Below, piece after piece: positions 22,358 to 31,509 of a stretch of DNA of 64,000 bases. The position numbers were made by a program, and so were the translations under genes. This DNA comes from Sepiola atlantica (Eukaryota; Mollusca; Cephalopoda; Sepiida; Sepiolidae): positions 76,666,153 through 76,730,152 of the forward strand of contig OY744532.1 of the NCBI GenBank assembly GCA_963556195.1. Direction: 5' to 3'. Under the pieces are notes generated by a model. It was not told the origin of the DNA. It searched no databases and saw only the letters and a list, made by a program, of their open reading frames with translations. How positions within the stretch are numbered: position 1 is the first letter of the stretch; the number at the start of each line of letters is the position of its first letter.

Positions 22358-22680
22358 CTTGGCCTTTTGGCTAAGATCAAAGTGTAGTATCTGTTCCGAT
22401 GGATACTGCACGCCTGTCCTGTGCAGTTCTAGGGGGTCCACCCTCCCAGGCTTCGCCTCCCCTCTTTGGGGAGGAGTAAGTTAATTGCTTACTTCCTGAG
22501 GTGCCCCTGAGAGGAATGACGACGGGGCGGCCCAGGCAATTTTTGATGGCCAGAGTGCTCACCTCTCGGGCGCTGGCTTTTCAAATCCCACTTTCCCGAC
22601 CCGACCTTGGGTCACATCTTACTTGTGGGAGTAGGATAAAACTGGCCTTGTGCCTAACTCCTGGAGAGGAGTAAATAATA
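22358..22680 (+). mobile_element. U2-headed SINE (copy B), internally deleted
   Basis: The U2 part CTTGGCCTTTTGGCTAAGAT is the best match to U2 snRNA in the window (22358-22396). After GGATACTGCA about 60 bp of the body are missing; it resumes at CTGTCCTGTGCAGTTCTAGG and continues to AGGAGTAAATAATA. Confidence 0.8.
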
Positions 22681-23055
22681 CTTGTTTGGCTAAGATCAAA
22701 GTGTAGTATCTGTTCCGATGGTTACTGCACCCCATAGACTGGTATTGTCTTGGCCTTCGGGGCTTGACTTACGCCAGTCTATTGGTCTGTCCTTTGCAGT
22801 TCTAGGAGGTCCACCCTCTCAGGCTTCGCCTCCCCTCTTTGGGGAGGAGTAAGTTTATTGCTTACTTCCTGAGGTGCCCCTACCGGGGAATGCCGACGGG
22901 GCGGCCCAGGCAATTTTTAATGGCCAGAGTGCTCACCTCTCGGGCGCTGGCTTTTCAAATCCCACTTTCCCGACCCGACCTTGGGTCACATCTTACTTGT
23001 GGGAGTAAGATAAAACTGGCCTTGTGCCTAACTCCTGGAGAGGAGTAAATAAATA
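22681..23055 (+). mobile_element. U2-headed SINE (copy C), head-to-tail with copy B
   Basis: It follows copy B with no spacer. The head is short by about five bases (CTTG-TTTGGCTAAG) and then matches CAAAGTGTAGTATCTGTTC. The body is complete from CCCCATAGACTGG to GGAGTAAATAAATA. A CT microsatellite (23056-23092) follows directly. Confidence 0.8.
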
Positions 23056-23199
23056 CTCTCTCTCTCTCTCTCTCTTTCTCCCCATCTCTCGCTCCTTTAA
23101 TTGATTAATTAATTGTAGTATAATTAGTGGCGTGCAAATCAATAAACCTATTGTTTTAGCGAATATTATATAGCATTATTGGTGTGTTTGAAGGAAGAA

Positions 23200-23612
23200 A
23201 TCGCCCCCAAAACGGCACAAATGAAGTAGAAAAAAGTGCCCTTTAACCAAGACGATGCACCGTGTCACTAGTCAGTTGCAACTATGGCACAACTACATGA
23301 ATTACACTTAGAATTGCTTCTGCGTCCAGCTTGTTCTCCAGATTTGACTCCAAGCAGTTACTGGCTGTTTGAAGATCTCAAAAGAATTCTCCAGGGAAAG
23401 AGATTTGGCTTCAATAAAGAAATGATATCAGTAACTGAGATGTATTTTGAGGACAACGACAAATTGTTCTACAAAAAAAGGCATCGAATTTTTAGAGAAA
23501 CGTTGAAAACAGTGTATCATCCTAGAAGGAGACTATGTTGATGAATAAGTTGAATTTTGCCTAAAGGTTGTTTTATTAGTTAGGCCCGGGACTTATTGAG
23601 TGATATGCTAGC
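23200..23612 (+). pseudogene. mariner transposase, C-terminal fragment
   Basis: NQDDAPCH (near 23240) is the second catalytic aspartate region of mariner transposases. After a stop the frame 23284-23541 continues with LLLRPACSPDLTPSSYWLFE, the region of the third catalytic residue; mariners read PSDY-LF here, so D is replaced by S. LKRILQGKRFG and FYKKRHRIF complete the usual C-terminus. About 23570-23612 resembles the 3' terminal repeat (GGCCCGGGACTTATTGAG). The N-terminal DNA-binding part is missing. Confidence 0.75.
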
Positions 23613-24150
23613 ATTAGTATATCCATGATATACTTATGCTGAATGTATGGCATGAAATACAAGGATAAAACACTTGGGTACAATAATAAAATTTTATGCA
23701 TATTATAATGATTCGATTGCAATAAGAATATCACATAAATGTTCCAATATAATGCATGTTTTGGTAAAGGGTCAGGAGACGTATGACCTGTCTAGCTGGT
23801 GAATTTAAACCGAGAAAGGAAAAGCCTCGTTTTTAAGGAACAACCTTGTAACTCCTTAGGAAGCCAGTCACGTGATTAGCTGGCCCTCTATCGGCGAAGC
23901 AAATTGTCCTAAATATAAATAATTGTATCCCTACATCTTTTTCGACAAAATGTACAATATTTTTCGTGTTGAATTGGACGCAATTTTCTCAATGGTAGAA
24001 ATGCTTTTCTCTCGTCTGGCGAGTTAACGCACGCTTTCTCATTTCCTAATTAAATTCTATAAGTGAAAATTAAACAAAAATACTTCTTTTCGTAAAAAAT
24101 AGTACAAAATGACAACTAGTATAATAAATTGACACTTTCTTCTCTAACCC
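23612..24150. other. No gene seen
   Basis: AT-rich; nothing recognised. Confidence 0.4.
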
Positions 24151-24480
24151 AAACACCGTTCAGTTTAAACATGTCTCACTTCCGAAGGCTCTCATCCAGT
24201 TCTGAATATGACAAGACACATATGTGTATCTAAAATTAAACATAACTTCCATGAGAAGAGTTTCTTTCCAAAAACTGTCCGTCTGTGGAACGCAATACCG
24301 CAGGACTGCTTCCCAGTTAACTACAGCATGGTCGTTTTCAAGTCCAATGATAGCAAATTCTTGTTGAGCCATCCCATTAAGTAATCAATTTCAGCCCAGA
24401 TCTAACCATGATGTTTGTCTCAACATCCACCTGACACAAACCATTAATCCTTGTCCTCGAGTAGCCTTTTGACCTTGATG
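24150..24480 (+). pseudogene. LINE family L2, C-terminal end and 3' tail
   Basis: The plus strand reads, after a 1-base frameshift near 24240, HEKSFFPKTVRLWNAIPQDC and SMVVFKSNDSKFLLSHPIK, ending at TAA 24382-24384. This is the conserved end of jockey/CR1-type LINE proteins. The 3' noncoding part shares TTAATCCTTGTCCTCGAGTA with 10330-10370. Confidence 0.65.
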
Positions 24481-24499
24481 AACGTTGACAAACTAGCGA

Positions 24500-24660
24500 A
24501 AAAAAAAATATAGCTTGCATTGTTTTTCTTCGAACTATTGTCTTTAATGTTGCGATTTATTTGTTGACTAACTCGGCCGATGTGCCCCCCCCCCCCGGTC
24601 TTCTTCAGGTCTATCATATATCCATGGTGATGTTTTTTTCTGTATTCAAATGTGATTTTT
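24500..24660 (-). repeat. Repeat with degenerate hammerhead-like core
   Basis: On the minus strand CTGAAGA is preceded by GAC. It is followed by GACC, a G homopolymer, then GGCCGAGTTAGTC: the GAA box reads GAG, and GUC could close stem I. It looks like a decayed relative of the motif at 40905. Confidence 0.25.
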
Positions 24661-24661
24661 T

Positions 24662-24870
24662 TTTTTTATGGAAATCGCTCCAGACAAGACATGAAGCAGC
24701 CACTTGATGTACGGAGGTCAAAAACTAGCCAACGATAAGTGTTAGATGGATAGATTCCGACCCAGAAAACAGCAATTCTTCCCCCTTTGTAAGAAACATC
24801 GCTAATAGAATGTGAGGACTAAAGGACAAAATAAGAGAAGCGAGAGTTACAAGGTCCACTTTCTACTCTC
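24662..24870 (-). repeat. Dispersed repeat R3 (LINE 3' end), inverted
   Basis: The same sequence occurs at 62080-62325 (minus) and 50755-51000 (plus), including AGCAATTCTTCCCCCTTTGT and GAATGTGAGGACTAAAGGAC. In plus orientation the family ends AAGTGGCTTCATGCCTTGTC, then TCCATAAAA, like a LINE 3' tail. The last part also ends the nested insertion at 25287-25455. Confidence 0.65.
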
Positions 24871-24924
24871 CTGTTGTTGATTTTGTTTATGGATGTTATT
24901 TTGATGTTAAATTTTAATTTCATA

Positions 24925-25156
24925 AACACACACGTTGAAAGAATGGATGAACGTTCTTGTGTCAGTAGATGTAGAACAGTTGAGGTAGCAGGTCCAGTTC
25001 ACGGGGAAAGGCCAAATAAAGCATGGGAGGAAGTAATAAAAATAGACTTGAGAAAAAGAGGGATAAATAAAGACTTGGTCAGACATAGGTTCGTTTGGAA
25101 GTCAATTTCTTAAAGCTATTTAATGCATGCAGCATGTAAAACAGACATTAAACCGG

Positions 25157-25206
<50 letters not shown>
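24925..25206 (+). pseudogene. LINE family L3 3' end with (GAT)n tail
   Basis: Encodes HVERMDERSCVSRCRTVEVA and a basic stretch ending FVWKSIS (stop 25111-25113), then a short noncoding part and 16 GAT units (25159-25206). Same protein end as 15.6 and 49.8 kb. Confidence 0.7.
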
Positions 25207-25239
25207 CATACAAACAATACATACATCATATTTTATTTA

Positions 25240-25557
25240 TATAGATGGAAGGAAGTGATAAGGATGGATTTGAGATAAAGATGGATAAATCTCTTCCTGC
25301 CGACTGTTTTTGCTCCTCCCTATAGTCATGGTCTTTTCAAGACTAAGGTTAATAGAGATCTCCTGTCTTTGTGATAATCATATTTCGTTCTTGTTAGCTC
25401 CTTACATCAAGTGGCTTCATGCCTTGTCTGGAGCGATTCCATAAAAAATAAATAAATAAATAAAAATAATAAAGACCTGGCCAGAGATAGGTTAGTCTGG
25501 AAGTCAATTTCTTAAAATCGTCCAATACCTGTCAATATGTAAAATGGACGTTAAACC

Positions 25558-25595
<38 letters not shown>
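25240..25595 (+). pseudogene. LINE L3 3' end split by another LINE 3' end
   Basis: GGAAGTGATAAGGATGGATT (25250) and AAGACCTGGCCAGAGATAGG (25470) are adjacent in intact copies, such as 49885-49935. Between them, 25287-25455 is a different LINE end: FKTKVNRDLLSL-like coding, the R3 3' sequence and an AATAAATAAATAAA tail. The L3 part closes with its own (GAT)n (25558-25591). Confidence 0.65.
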
Positions 25596-25599
25596 ATGC

Positions 25600-26629
25600 A
25601 TCTAAATACAATGATTTATGAAAATGTTCATGTTGCACTTATGCATGGCTTGAATTTAATATACCTATTGTAATTGCTATTTTATAATAATAGTAATAAT
25701 AACAATGATAACAGAAGGCCAAAATATTATGAAAAATTGTTGAGTGCGGAAGCCAACCCGTATAACCAAATGACACCGACCAACAACAGGCAAGTTAAAA
25801 TAGAATAACGCTGCGTAAATACAATTAGAAATATATTAAAAAAAAACTTAGACGAACCCAATGGAACTGAAACTACTTAACCCCATACTTTGACACGCCC
25901 TGTATCAGAAAAGAACGCATTGACAGTAACATGGTAGTGAAGGATGGAAAGACCGAGGAGGGAAAGCACTATTCAGATATCCACTTGAAGGGCACTGGAA
26001 TACTATTATTGTCACTCAGATCCAACAGAAAGCCAATGGCCGTTATCAGCAAGAATTCAATGGTAAACGGCTGCTCCGAAAACGCAAAGTAATTTGCAAT
26101 GTTGTATTGAAAGAAACAGAGAGTACTAGAAATATTGCGGAGATTTGTTGCCACCTTCTTTTGACCAGTGACCGATCACTGGTAATGACTCGTCTGAGTA
26201 ACAAAAAAATCTTAGTATGTGCAAACCAACTCATATAATCAGGTGACATTGACACCGACGCAGGTAAGTTGAAATAAAAAGGGCCCTTCATAATGATCTA
26301 GTGTTAAATAGTAAAGGGTACGTACGGTAGTATACATCTGTTGATTTAAGTCGCAGAGCAGCGTTGACACGTACACAGGAAATCGTTGTCATGGGGTAAG
26401 CATATGCACTCAGATGTCGCCTCAACCTACTGTAGCTAGAAGTGGACGTGACGTCATATGGCTAGAAGAGAGAGTGAGTGAGAGAGTGAGTGAGAGAAGT
26501 ATGGAGTTAGTTGGGAAGCTTTGAAGCGGACAGCACATGTAAAGAAGTGACTTAAGAATCAATTATAAATTAAGAGGGCTAAGGCCCACGATGTCTGTAG
26601 CCCCATAATGCCTTCTCCTCTGTCGAGGT
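25600..26629. other. No gene seen
   Basis: Short AT-rich repeats only. A GAGTGAGAGA run lies at 26468-26495. No recognisable protein. Confidence 0.4.

Positions 26630-26689
<60 letters not shown>
26630..26689. repeat. TA microsatellite
   Basis: About 30 TA units, bordering the ribozyme-bearing direct repeat. Confidence 0.95.
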
Positions 26690-26693
<4 letters not shown>

Positions 26694-26736
26694 TTCGGGG
26701 TTTCGAATCACGCGACCAGTAGTGAATAGTTATATC

Positions 26737-26785
26737 TCTATGCTGATGAGTCCCAATTAAAGGACAAAATGTAGACGTACATAGA
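26737..26785 (+). ncRNA. Hammerhead-like motif 1 of the 254-bp dimer
   Basis: Stem I TCTATG pairs with CATAGA; core CTGATGA is perfect; stem II GTCC/GGAC with the canonical first G-C pair and loop CAATTAAA; stem III ATG/CGT with loop TAGA; then UA, the cleavage step. The GAA box reads AAA, so the catalytic G12 is changed to A. As written it should be inactive or nearly so. Confidence 0.6.
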
Positions 26786-26990
26786 TAATAAACAAAACAA
26801 ATATTTATTATTTGTAGCCCCGAGAAAACACCTTAGATAGGCACTGTAAGTGTAGTATAAACACAGCATGACGTCGCTAGCTATAAATGCATCGTTCCTT
26901 TCATTAAGTAGAACCTTCTCTTGACGTCAAGCCGCCGAAATAAGTGTTAAAATTATCACTGTCTATCTAGTAGTAGTGAATAGTTATATT

Positions 26991-27039
26991 TCTATGGTGA
27001 CGAGTCCCGATTAAAGGACAAAACGTATACGTACATAGA
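26991..27039 (+). ncRNA. Hammerhead-like motif 2 of the 254-bp dimer
   Basis: Same stems as motif 1: TCTATG/CATAGA, GTCC/GGAC, and a better stem III (ACG/CGT, loop TATA). The core is GTGACGA, so C3 is lost, and G12 is A as in motif 1. The shared G12A change predates the duplication or was templated. Confidence 0.5.
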
Positions 27040-27149
27040 TAATAAACAAAACAAATATTATATATATATAAAAGAATTGTTATAATCTAAAACCCCACTT
27101 CCTTCCACAGAGGCATCAACATTGGTTGGTAACACAAAAAATGGTGGAA

Positions 27150-28000
27150 CTTGCTAAATGGGTGAATCCTTAGAAAGTGACCTCCAGGCTGTAGTGGATT
27201 GGGGTCATAAATGGTTAGTAACTTTTAATGCCGCAAAGACAAAGTACCTTTCCTTCAATAACTACAAGAAACCTCTCCAACCATCGATTGTCATGGCAAA
27301 TAACACCCTACCTGAGAGTTAAACATTCAAACTCCTCGGCCTAAACTTCACAGGTAACATGAATCGGAACAAATACATTGAAGACCTTGCCAGGACTGCT
27401 GCAAAGAAGGTGGGCCTCCTCTACCATGCTAGTAAACTCCTCACACCTGACATTATCCTATATCTCTACAAAGCCACCATCCGCCCATGCATGGAGTATT
27501 GTTGCCACATATGGGCTGGTGCATCATCCACTAGTCTCTCCCTCCTTGACAAGGTCCAAAAAAGAGTCGCCAACTTAATAGGTACCTCACTGTCAACCAA
27601 ACTCCAGCCCCTGTCCCATCGTCGCAATGTAGCATCCTTGTGCTTATTTTACAAATACTTTAATGGATTATGCTCTGATGAACTGGCTACTCTGGTGCCC
27701 CCTCGACGTAAATTCACTAGACCAACTCGACAATCAGCAAAATCCCATCCATTCACTGTGGAGGTCCCCAGATGCCGGAGAGCCTTCTACTCCAGTAGCT
27801 TTTTTCCTTGTGCTGCTGGCCTCTGGAACTCCCTCCCTGCCCCCTGTTTCCCGACAGTACCGACATGCAGAGGTTTAAAACTAATGTAAACAGACATCTT
27901 GCTGCACAGCTCCCAACTTAGGATGACACCCTAAACCTGCTCCCTAATTCTCAGTAGCCCCTTATGTCTACAGTGGCGTCCTGCCTGATTTGGGGTGAAA
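27150..28000 (+). pseudogene. LINE reverse transcriptase C-terminal end, family L1a, third copy
   Basis: It begins at ESLESDLQAVVDWGHKWLVT (27158), which keeps the Trp codon lost in the 18.8 kb copy, and has a TAA in place of Arg near 27320. A 176-codon frame (27359-27889) runs through YLYKATIRPCMEYCCHIWAG, RVANLIGTSLSTK, LSHRRNVASLCLFYKYFNGL and FPCAAGLWNSLPA. The protein end lies near 27920. The 3' noncoding end GGGGTGAAAT plus an A run is at about 28010. It is the longest intact C-terminal frame of this family here. The catalytic palm motifs are missing. Confidence 0.75.
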
Positions 28001-28009
28001 TATCATTAA

Positions 28010-28580
28010 AAAAAAAATTGCTATGTTACTCTGTTCATTTTGTATCTTTTGTTTATTAAACCTTCTTTTCTTCCCTTAATAATTGTAAGTGTTTTCCCCT
28101 ATTATTTTCTCTCTTTTAACCCTGATACTTGGGTCACAGCAGTAACAATGGTTATTTGAACAATATTATCACTAGTTTTTATCATCATAACAATTTTATG
28201 AAAAGAGCAAAGACAGGATGGGTGAGTGGTTGTTTAAGATAATCCCTCTCCGGTGTGTAGGTGGGGGTGAGGGCAACACATGTGTCATAGCCACTATCAG
28301 CTAACTAGAGACGGACATTGACAGAAACGATATATACATGATTTGTTTTATGGAAGATGGTGTATTTAACGGCATATCAACCCTTTTTTTAAATATGTTA
28401 TTTAATGATAGAACACAATACCTATTATAAAGGATTAATTGACATCGCTTGTTTGTTTAACGGCATATCAACCCTTTTTAGGTTATGTAATGTCGAAATA
28501 CAATAACTATTGCAAACGATTCGGTGTATACGATCAATTGCACACAAATTGATATTGGGGTAAGTTTTTAATATAGTAAT
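28010..28580. other. No gene; short dispersed repeat
   Basis: Two copies of an ACGGCATATCAACCC block (28372 and 28458) belong to the small repeat also at 11612. Otherwise unique AT-rich sequence. Confidence 0.4.
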
Positions 28581-28790
28581 GAATCATCACTTACCAAGGC
28601 CAAAAGCCACTTGAAGATAGGGGTTAATAAGATTGTCAGTTGGACGATAAACAATACGTTCAGATGATTAAAAAACAATGAACGAAAAGGGTAAAATTTG
28701 GTTACTAAAGAGGACTGCGTGACAAGTATTTGTTGACATTGGGCTTGAAGATGACTATGTTGCAGTCAGCAGGGAAACAGTCTCGTGTGT
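28580..28790 (-). repeat. LINE family L2, 3' end, inverted
   Basis: Matches 6133-6330: GGCCAAAAGCCACTTGAAGA, then a GACATTGGGCTTGAAGATGA block and the CAGTCAGCAGGGAAACAG end. On the minus strand it encodes only the last residues. Confidence 0.6.
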
Positions 28791-28885
28791 AAGTAACCAC
28801 AATAGATCCAACATAATCTGAACTCGGTATATCTGATTCCATAGTCTGCAATGATATCCATCAAGCCAATTATGCACACCCACAC

Positions 28886-28925
28886 AGACGAACACACACA
28901 CACACACACATACACACACACACAC

Positions 28926-28963
<38 letters not shown>
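28886..28963. repeat. CA/TA compound microsatellite
   Basis: (AC)n followed by (AT)n, directly left of a foldback element. Confidence 0.95.
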
Positions 28964-28968
<5 letters not shown>

Positions 28969-28989
28969 ATTTCGGTAGCAAGTCGTTTA

Positions 28990-29290
28990 TTAGACATATG
29001 TCGTTGAAGACCACGGAGTTCTCCCTCTTTATGATCTTTCTGGTCAGTTTCTCGACTCTGCGAGCGATTCGTCGGGTTTCTGGTATCAATTGATGGATCA
29101 TGGCACCTAATGTTGTGTCTTGGGCTATTTCTCGAACGCTTTCGGTCTCGCGACCGTCTTCAGGAGTTTGTGTGTTAGGCGCCATGATCCATCAATTGAT
29201 ACCAGAAACCCGACGAATCGCTCGCAGAGTCGAGAAACTGACCAGAAAGATCATAAAAAGAGAGAACTCCGTGGTCTTCAACGACATATG

Positions 29291-29296
<6 letters not shown>
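28990..29296. mobile_element. Foldback element with a hammerhead-like motif in its centre
   Basis: Arms of about 117 bp (28991-29107 and 29178-29294) are nearly exact reverse complements, reading TAGACATATGTCGTTGAAGA at the left and the complement at the right. TA runs lie on both sides. The 70-bp centre carries one motif on the minus strand. Confidence 0.75.
29131..29166 (-). ncRNA. Small hammerhead-like motif with GCGA loop
   Basis: On the minus strand: CTC / CTGAAGA / C / GGTC-GCGA-GACC / GAA / AGCGTT / C / GAG. CTC and GAG form stem I. Stem II has four G-C/A-U pairs capped by a GNRA tetraloop. AGCGTT is self-complementary with wobbles, as expected for a stem III formed between two RNAs. 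One extra base (C) sits between the core and stem II. Confidence 0.45.
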
Positions 29297-29348
<52 letters not shown>

Positions 29349-29388
29349 GAAATAAAAAAGGAAAAACCAAGAGATACTTTTTATATAT

Positions 29389-29430
29389 TCATCAACGTTT
29401 CGTCTTTATTGTAAGACTTCCTCAGGATGA
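29389..29430 (-). ncRNA. Small hammerhead-like motif, left arm
   Basis: Minus strand: TCATC / CTGAGGA / A / GTCTT-ACAATA-AAGAC / GAA / ACGT / T / GATGA. Stem I is 5 bp and stem II 5 bp; ACGT is palindromic and could form stem III between two molecules. One extra A lies before stem II. Confidence 0.45.
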
Positions 29431-29569
29431 TAATTTTAAGAAAAATGTCATGCAATTACATCGAAATATTGGGTTAACATGATGGGTTGATAAGGAAAAG
29501 TAGTAGCCATGGCTACTAAGAGCGCTGGACGAGGGTCCAGGCTGCAGGAAGTCAGTCAGTAGCAAATTA

Positions 29570-29611
29570 TCATCCTGAGGAAGTCTTACAATAAAGACGA
29601 AACGTTGATCA
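29570..29611 (+). ncRNA. Small hammerhead-like motif, right arm
   Basis: Same as the left-arm motif, but stem I is shorter: TCATC faces GATCA (3 bp). Core CTGAGGA, stem II GTCTT/AAGAC and GAAACGTT are intact. Confidence 0.45.
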
Positions 29612-29687
29612 ATATATATAAAAATATCTCTTGGTTTTTTCCTTTTTCATTCCCCATTACGTCGGATTACTCTCATCCTTCCTTTCT

Positions 29688-29722
<35 letters not shown>

Positions 29723-29730
<8 letters not shown>

Positions 29731-29907
29731 TTATTCTGGTACAGAAAAATTAGTACAACATTCGTACCGTCGGTTTCAAGCACGGAAGGTCTTACCCATC
29801 CGGCTCTCTTCAGAAGCTGAAGAGAGCCGGATGGGTAAGACCTTCCGTGCTTGAAACCGACGGTACGAATGTTGTACTAATTTTTCTGTACCAGAATAAA
29901 TAAATAT
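29723..29907. mobile_element. Perfect palindrome, 91-bp arms, 3-nt loop
   Basis: Left arm 29723-29813 and right arm 29817-29907 are exact reverse complements around AAG. Each arm, read outward, has CTGAAGAGAGCCGGATGG, a stem-forming CTTCCGTGCTT and GAAACCGACGGTA. That order resembles a hammerhead (stem II 8 bp with one bulge; stem III ACC/GGT), but there is no partner for stem I because the two 5' ends meet at the loop. A TA run lies on the left. Confidence 0.8.
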
Positions 29908-29985
29908 TATGCTCTTAATTTTTAACTTTAATTCTTAATTAATCGAGCACTCTGCTGGGATTTTTCCTACCATTTTACAAAGAAG

Positions 29986-30019
<34 letters not shown>

Positions 30020-30097
30020 GAAGAGAAGGATGAAAGTAATCCGACGTGATGGGAAAATGAAAAAGGAAAACCAAAAAATGGATGTTTTTTATGTGTA

Positions 30098-30139
30098 CAT
30101 CAACGTTTCGTCTTTATTTATAAGACTTCATCAGGATGA
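30098..30139 (-). ncRNA. Small hammerhead-like motif, left arm
   Basis: Minus strand: CATC / CTGATGA / A / GTCTT-ATAAATA-AAGAC / GAA / ACGT / T / GATG. Perfect core box. Stem I is 4 bp and stem II 5 bp; stem III would need a second molecule (ACGT palindrome). One extra A before stem II departs from the standard core. Confidence 0.5.
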
Positions 30140-31466
30140 TAAAATAGAGAAAAAATGTCATGCAAGCACAGATACATGTAGGGTAGACATATTGGGAAAA
30201 ATAGAATGAAATAGTGGCCAACTGCTGGGTGGACGTCCGTATTTGTTGGAGAAATAGAAATGAATGTAGAAAAGAATGAGTGGGGAAAAAATGGAAGGAT
30301 GGGGTGAGCCAGGACTACTGTGGCTGGTGGTAAGAGAAAGAGGTGGGGGATGAGCAGGGGTAAAGTGGATGGCAGAGAGGGAGGTGAGGAAGAGGGGGGA
30401 GGGGGGTGTTTGACTGCGGTTCAAGATTGAAGGGGAGAAGTAGGTTGGAATGTTTGTGTATGGGGGGTGTATGCAGGGAAAGGAGGATGGGTAGAGAGGA
30501 AGGGGGGGGCTGTGATTTTGGTGGATGGGCGAAAGTTATGGTCTTGGAGAGTTTTGAGAAAATGATGGAATTTAAGAAGGGGTATGGGAGAAAATAGTTG
30601 AGTGGGGGAGAGGGAGGATTTGTTGTGATAGGGTGTGAAATATTTGAAATATTTGGAAAATGATAGCAATGAGTGAGGGATTGGGGGGGGACGGGTGGAG
30701 GAGGGCGGTGATTGAAAGGGTGGGTATGGAATATTTGAGATATTTGGAACATGAGAAAGTTTATTTGGACTGCAGTATTAAAAGTGTGAGGAAAAAGTAA
30801 GGAGAAAATGAAGATTCAAGAAGAAAAAGAAAGGGAAAAGTAAATGGGAGAGTGTTATAGAGGTTGGAGATGAAAAAAGTTTAACCATGATCAGGCAAGA
30901 GTCTTTGTTCTGTGAGGATGATCTTGCTTATTAAGGGTGATAGGTTTCCAAATATTTCAAATATTTCACACCCTATCACAACAAATCCTCCCTCTCCCCC
31001 ACTCAACTATTTTCTCCCATACCCCTTCTTAAATTCCATCATTTTTTCAAAACGCTCTCTAAGACCATAACTTTCGCCCATCCACCAAAATCACAGCCCC
31101 CCCTTCCTCTCTACCCATCCTCCTTTCCCTGCATACACCCCCCATACACAAACATTCCAACCTACTTTTTCCCCTTCAATCTTGAACCGCAGTCAAACAC
31201 CCCCCTCCCCCCTCTTCCTCACCTCCCTCTCTGCCATCCACTTTACCCCTGCTCATCCCCCACCTCTTTCTCTTACCACCAGCCACAGTAGTCCTGGCTC
31301 ACCCCATCCTTCCATTTTTTCCCCACTCATTCTTTTCTACATTCATTTCTATTTCTCCAACAAATACGGACGTCCACCCAGCAGTTGGCCACTATTTCAT
31401 TCTATTTTTCCCAATATGTCTACCCTACATGTATCTGTGCTTGCATGACATTTTTTCTCTATTTTA

Positions 31467-31509
31467 TCATCCTGATGAAGTCTTATAAATAAAGACGAAA
31501 CGTTGATGT
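31467..31509 (+). ncRNA. Small hammerhead-like motif, right arm
   Basis: Exact mirror of 30098-30139: CTGATGA at 31472-31478, stem II 31480-31496, GAAACGTT 31497-31504, then GATG pairing with CATC. Confidence 0.5.

Larger units (their letters stand above)
26690..27058 (+). mobile_element. Retrozyme-like direct dimer, period 254 bp
   Basis: AGTGAATAGTTATAT, a hammerhead-like motif and CATAGATAATAAACAAAACA occur at 26721 and again at 26975, exactly 254 bp apart. One full unit and a partial second one are present, with TA runs on both sides. Retrozymes consist of such tandem units, each with a hammerhead that cuts the RNA to unit length. Confidence 0.6.
29344..29668. mobile_element. Foldback element with two hammerhead-like motifs
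   Basis: Outer arms of about 90 bp: GGAAATAAAAAAGGAAAAAC at the left mirrored at 29630-29660, enclosing the CAACGTTTCGTCTTTATTG block (29393) and its complement (29585). The loop between them is unrelated sequence. The family is close to the 30.0-31.6 kb element. Confidence 0.65.

Noticed and set aside
22358..22411. Functional U2 snRNA gene
   Set aside because: Only the first ~40 nt of U2 are present. The branch-point recognition region, Sm site and 3' stem-loops are missing.
30158..30424. Identical 88-codon Pro/Ser-rich frames at 30158-30424 (minus) and 31182-31448 (plus)
   Set aside because: They are mirror copies within the arms of one foldback element. Composition is low-complexity and no domain is visible, so identity reflects the palindrome, not a conserved protein.
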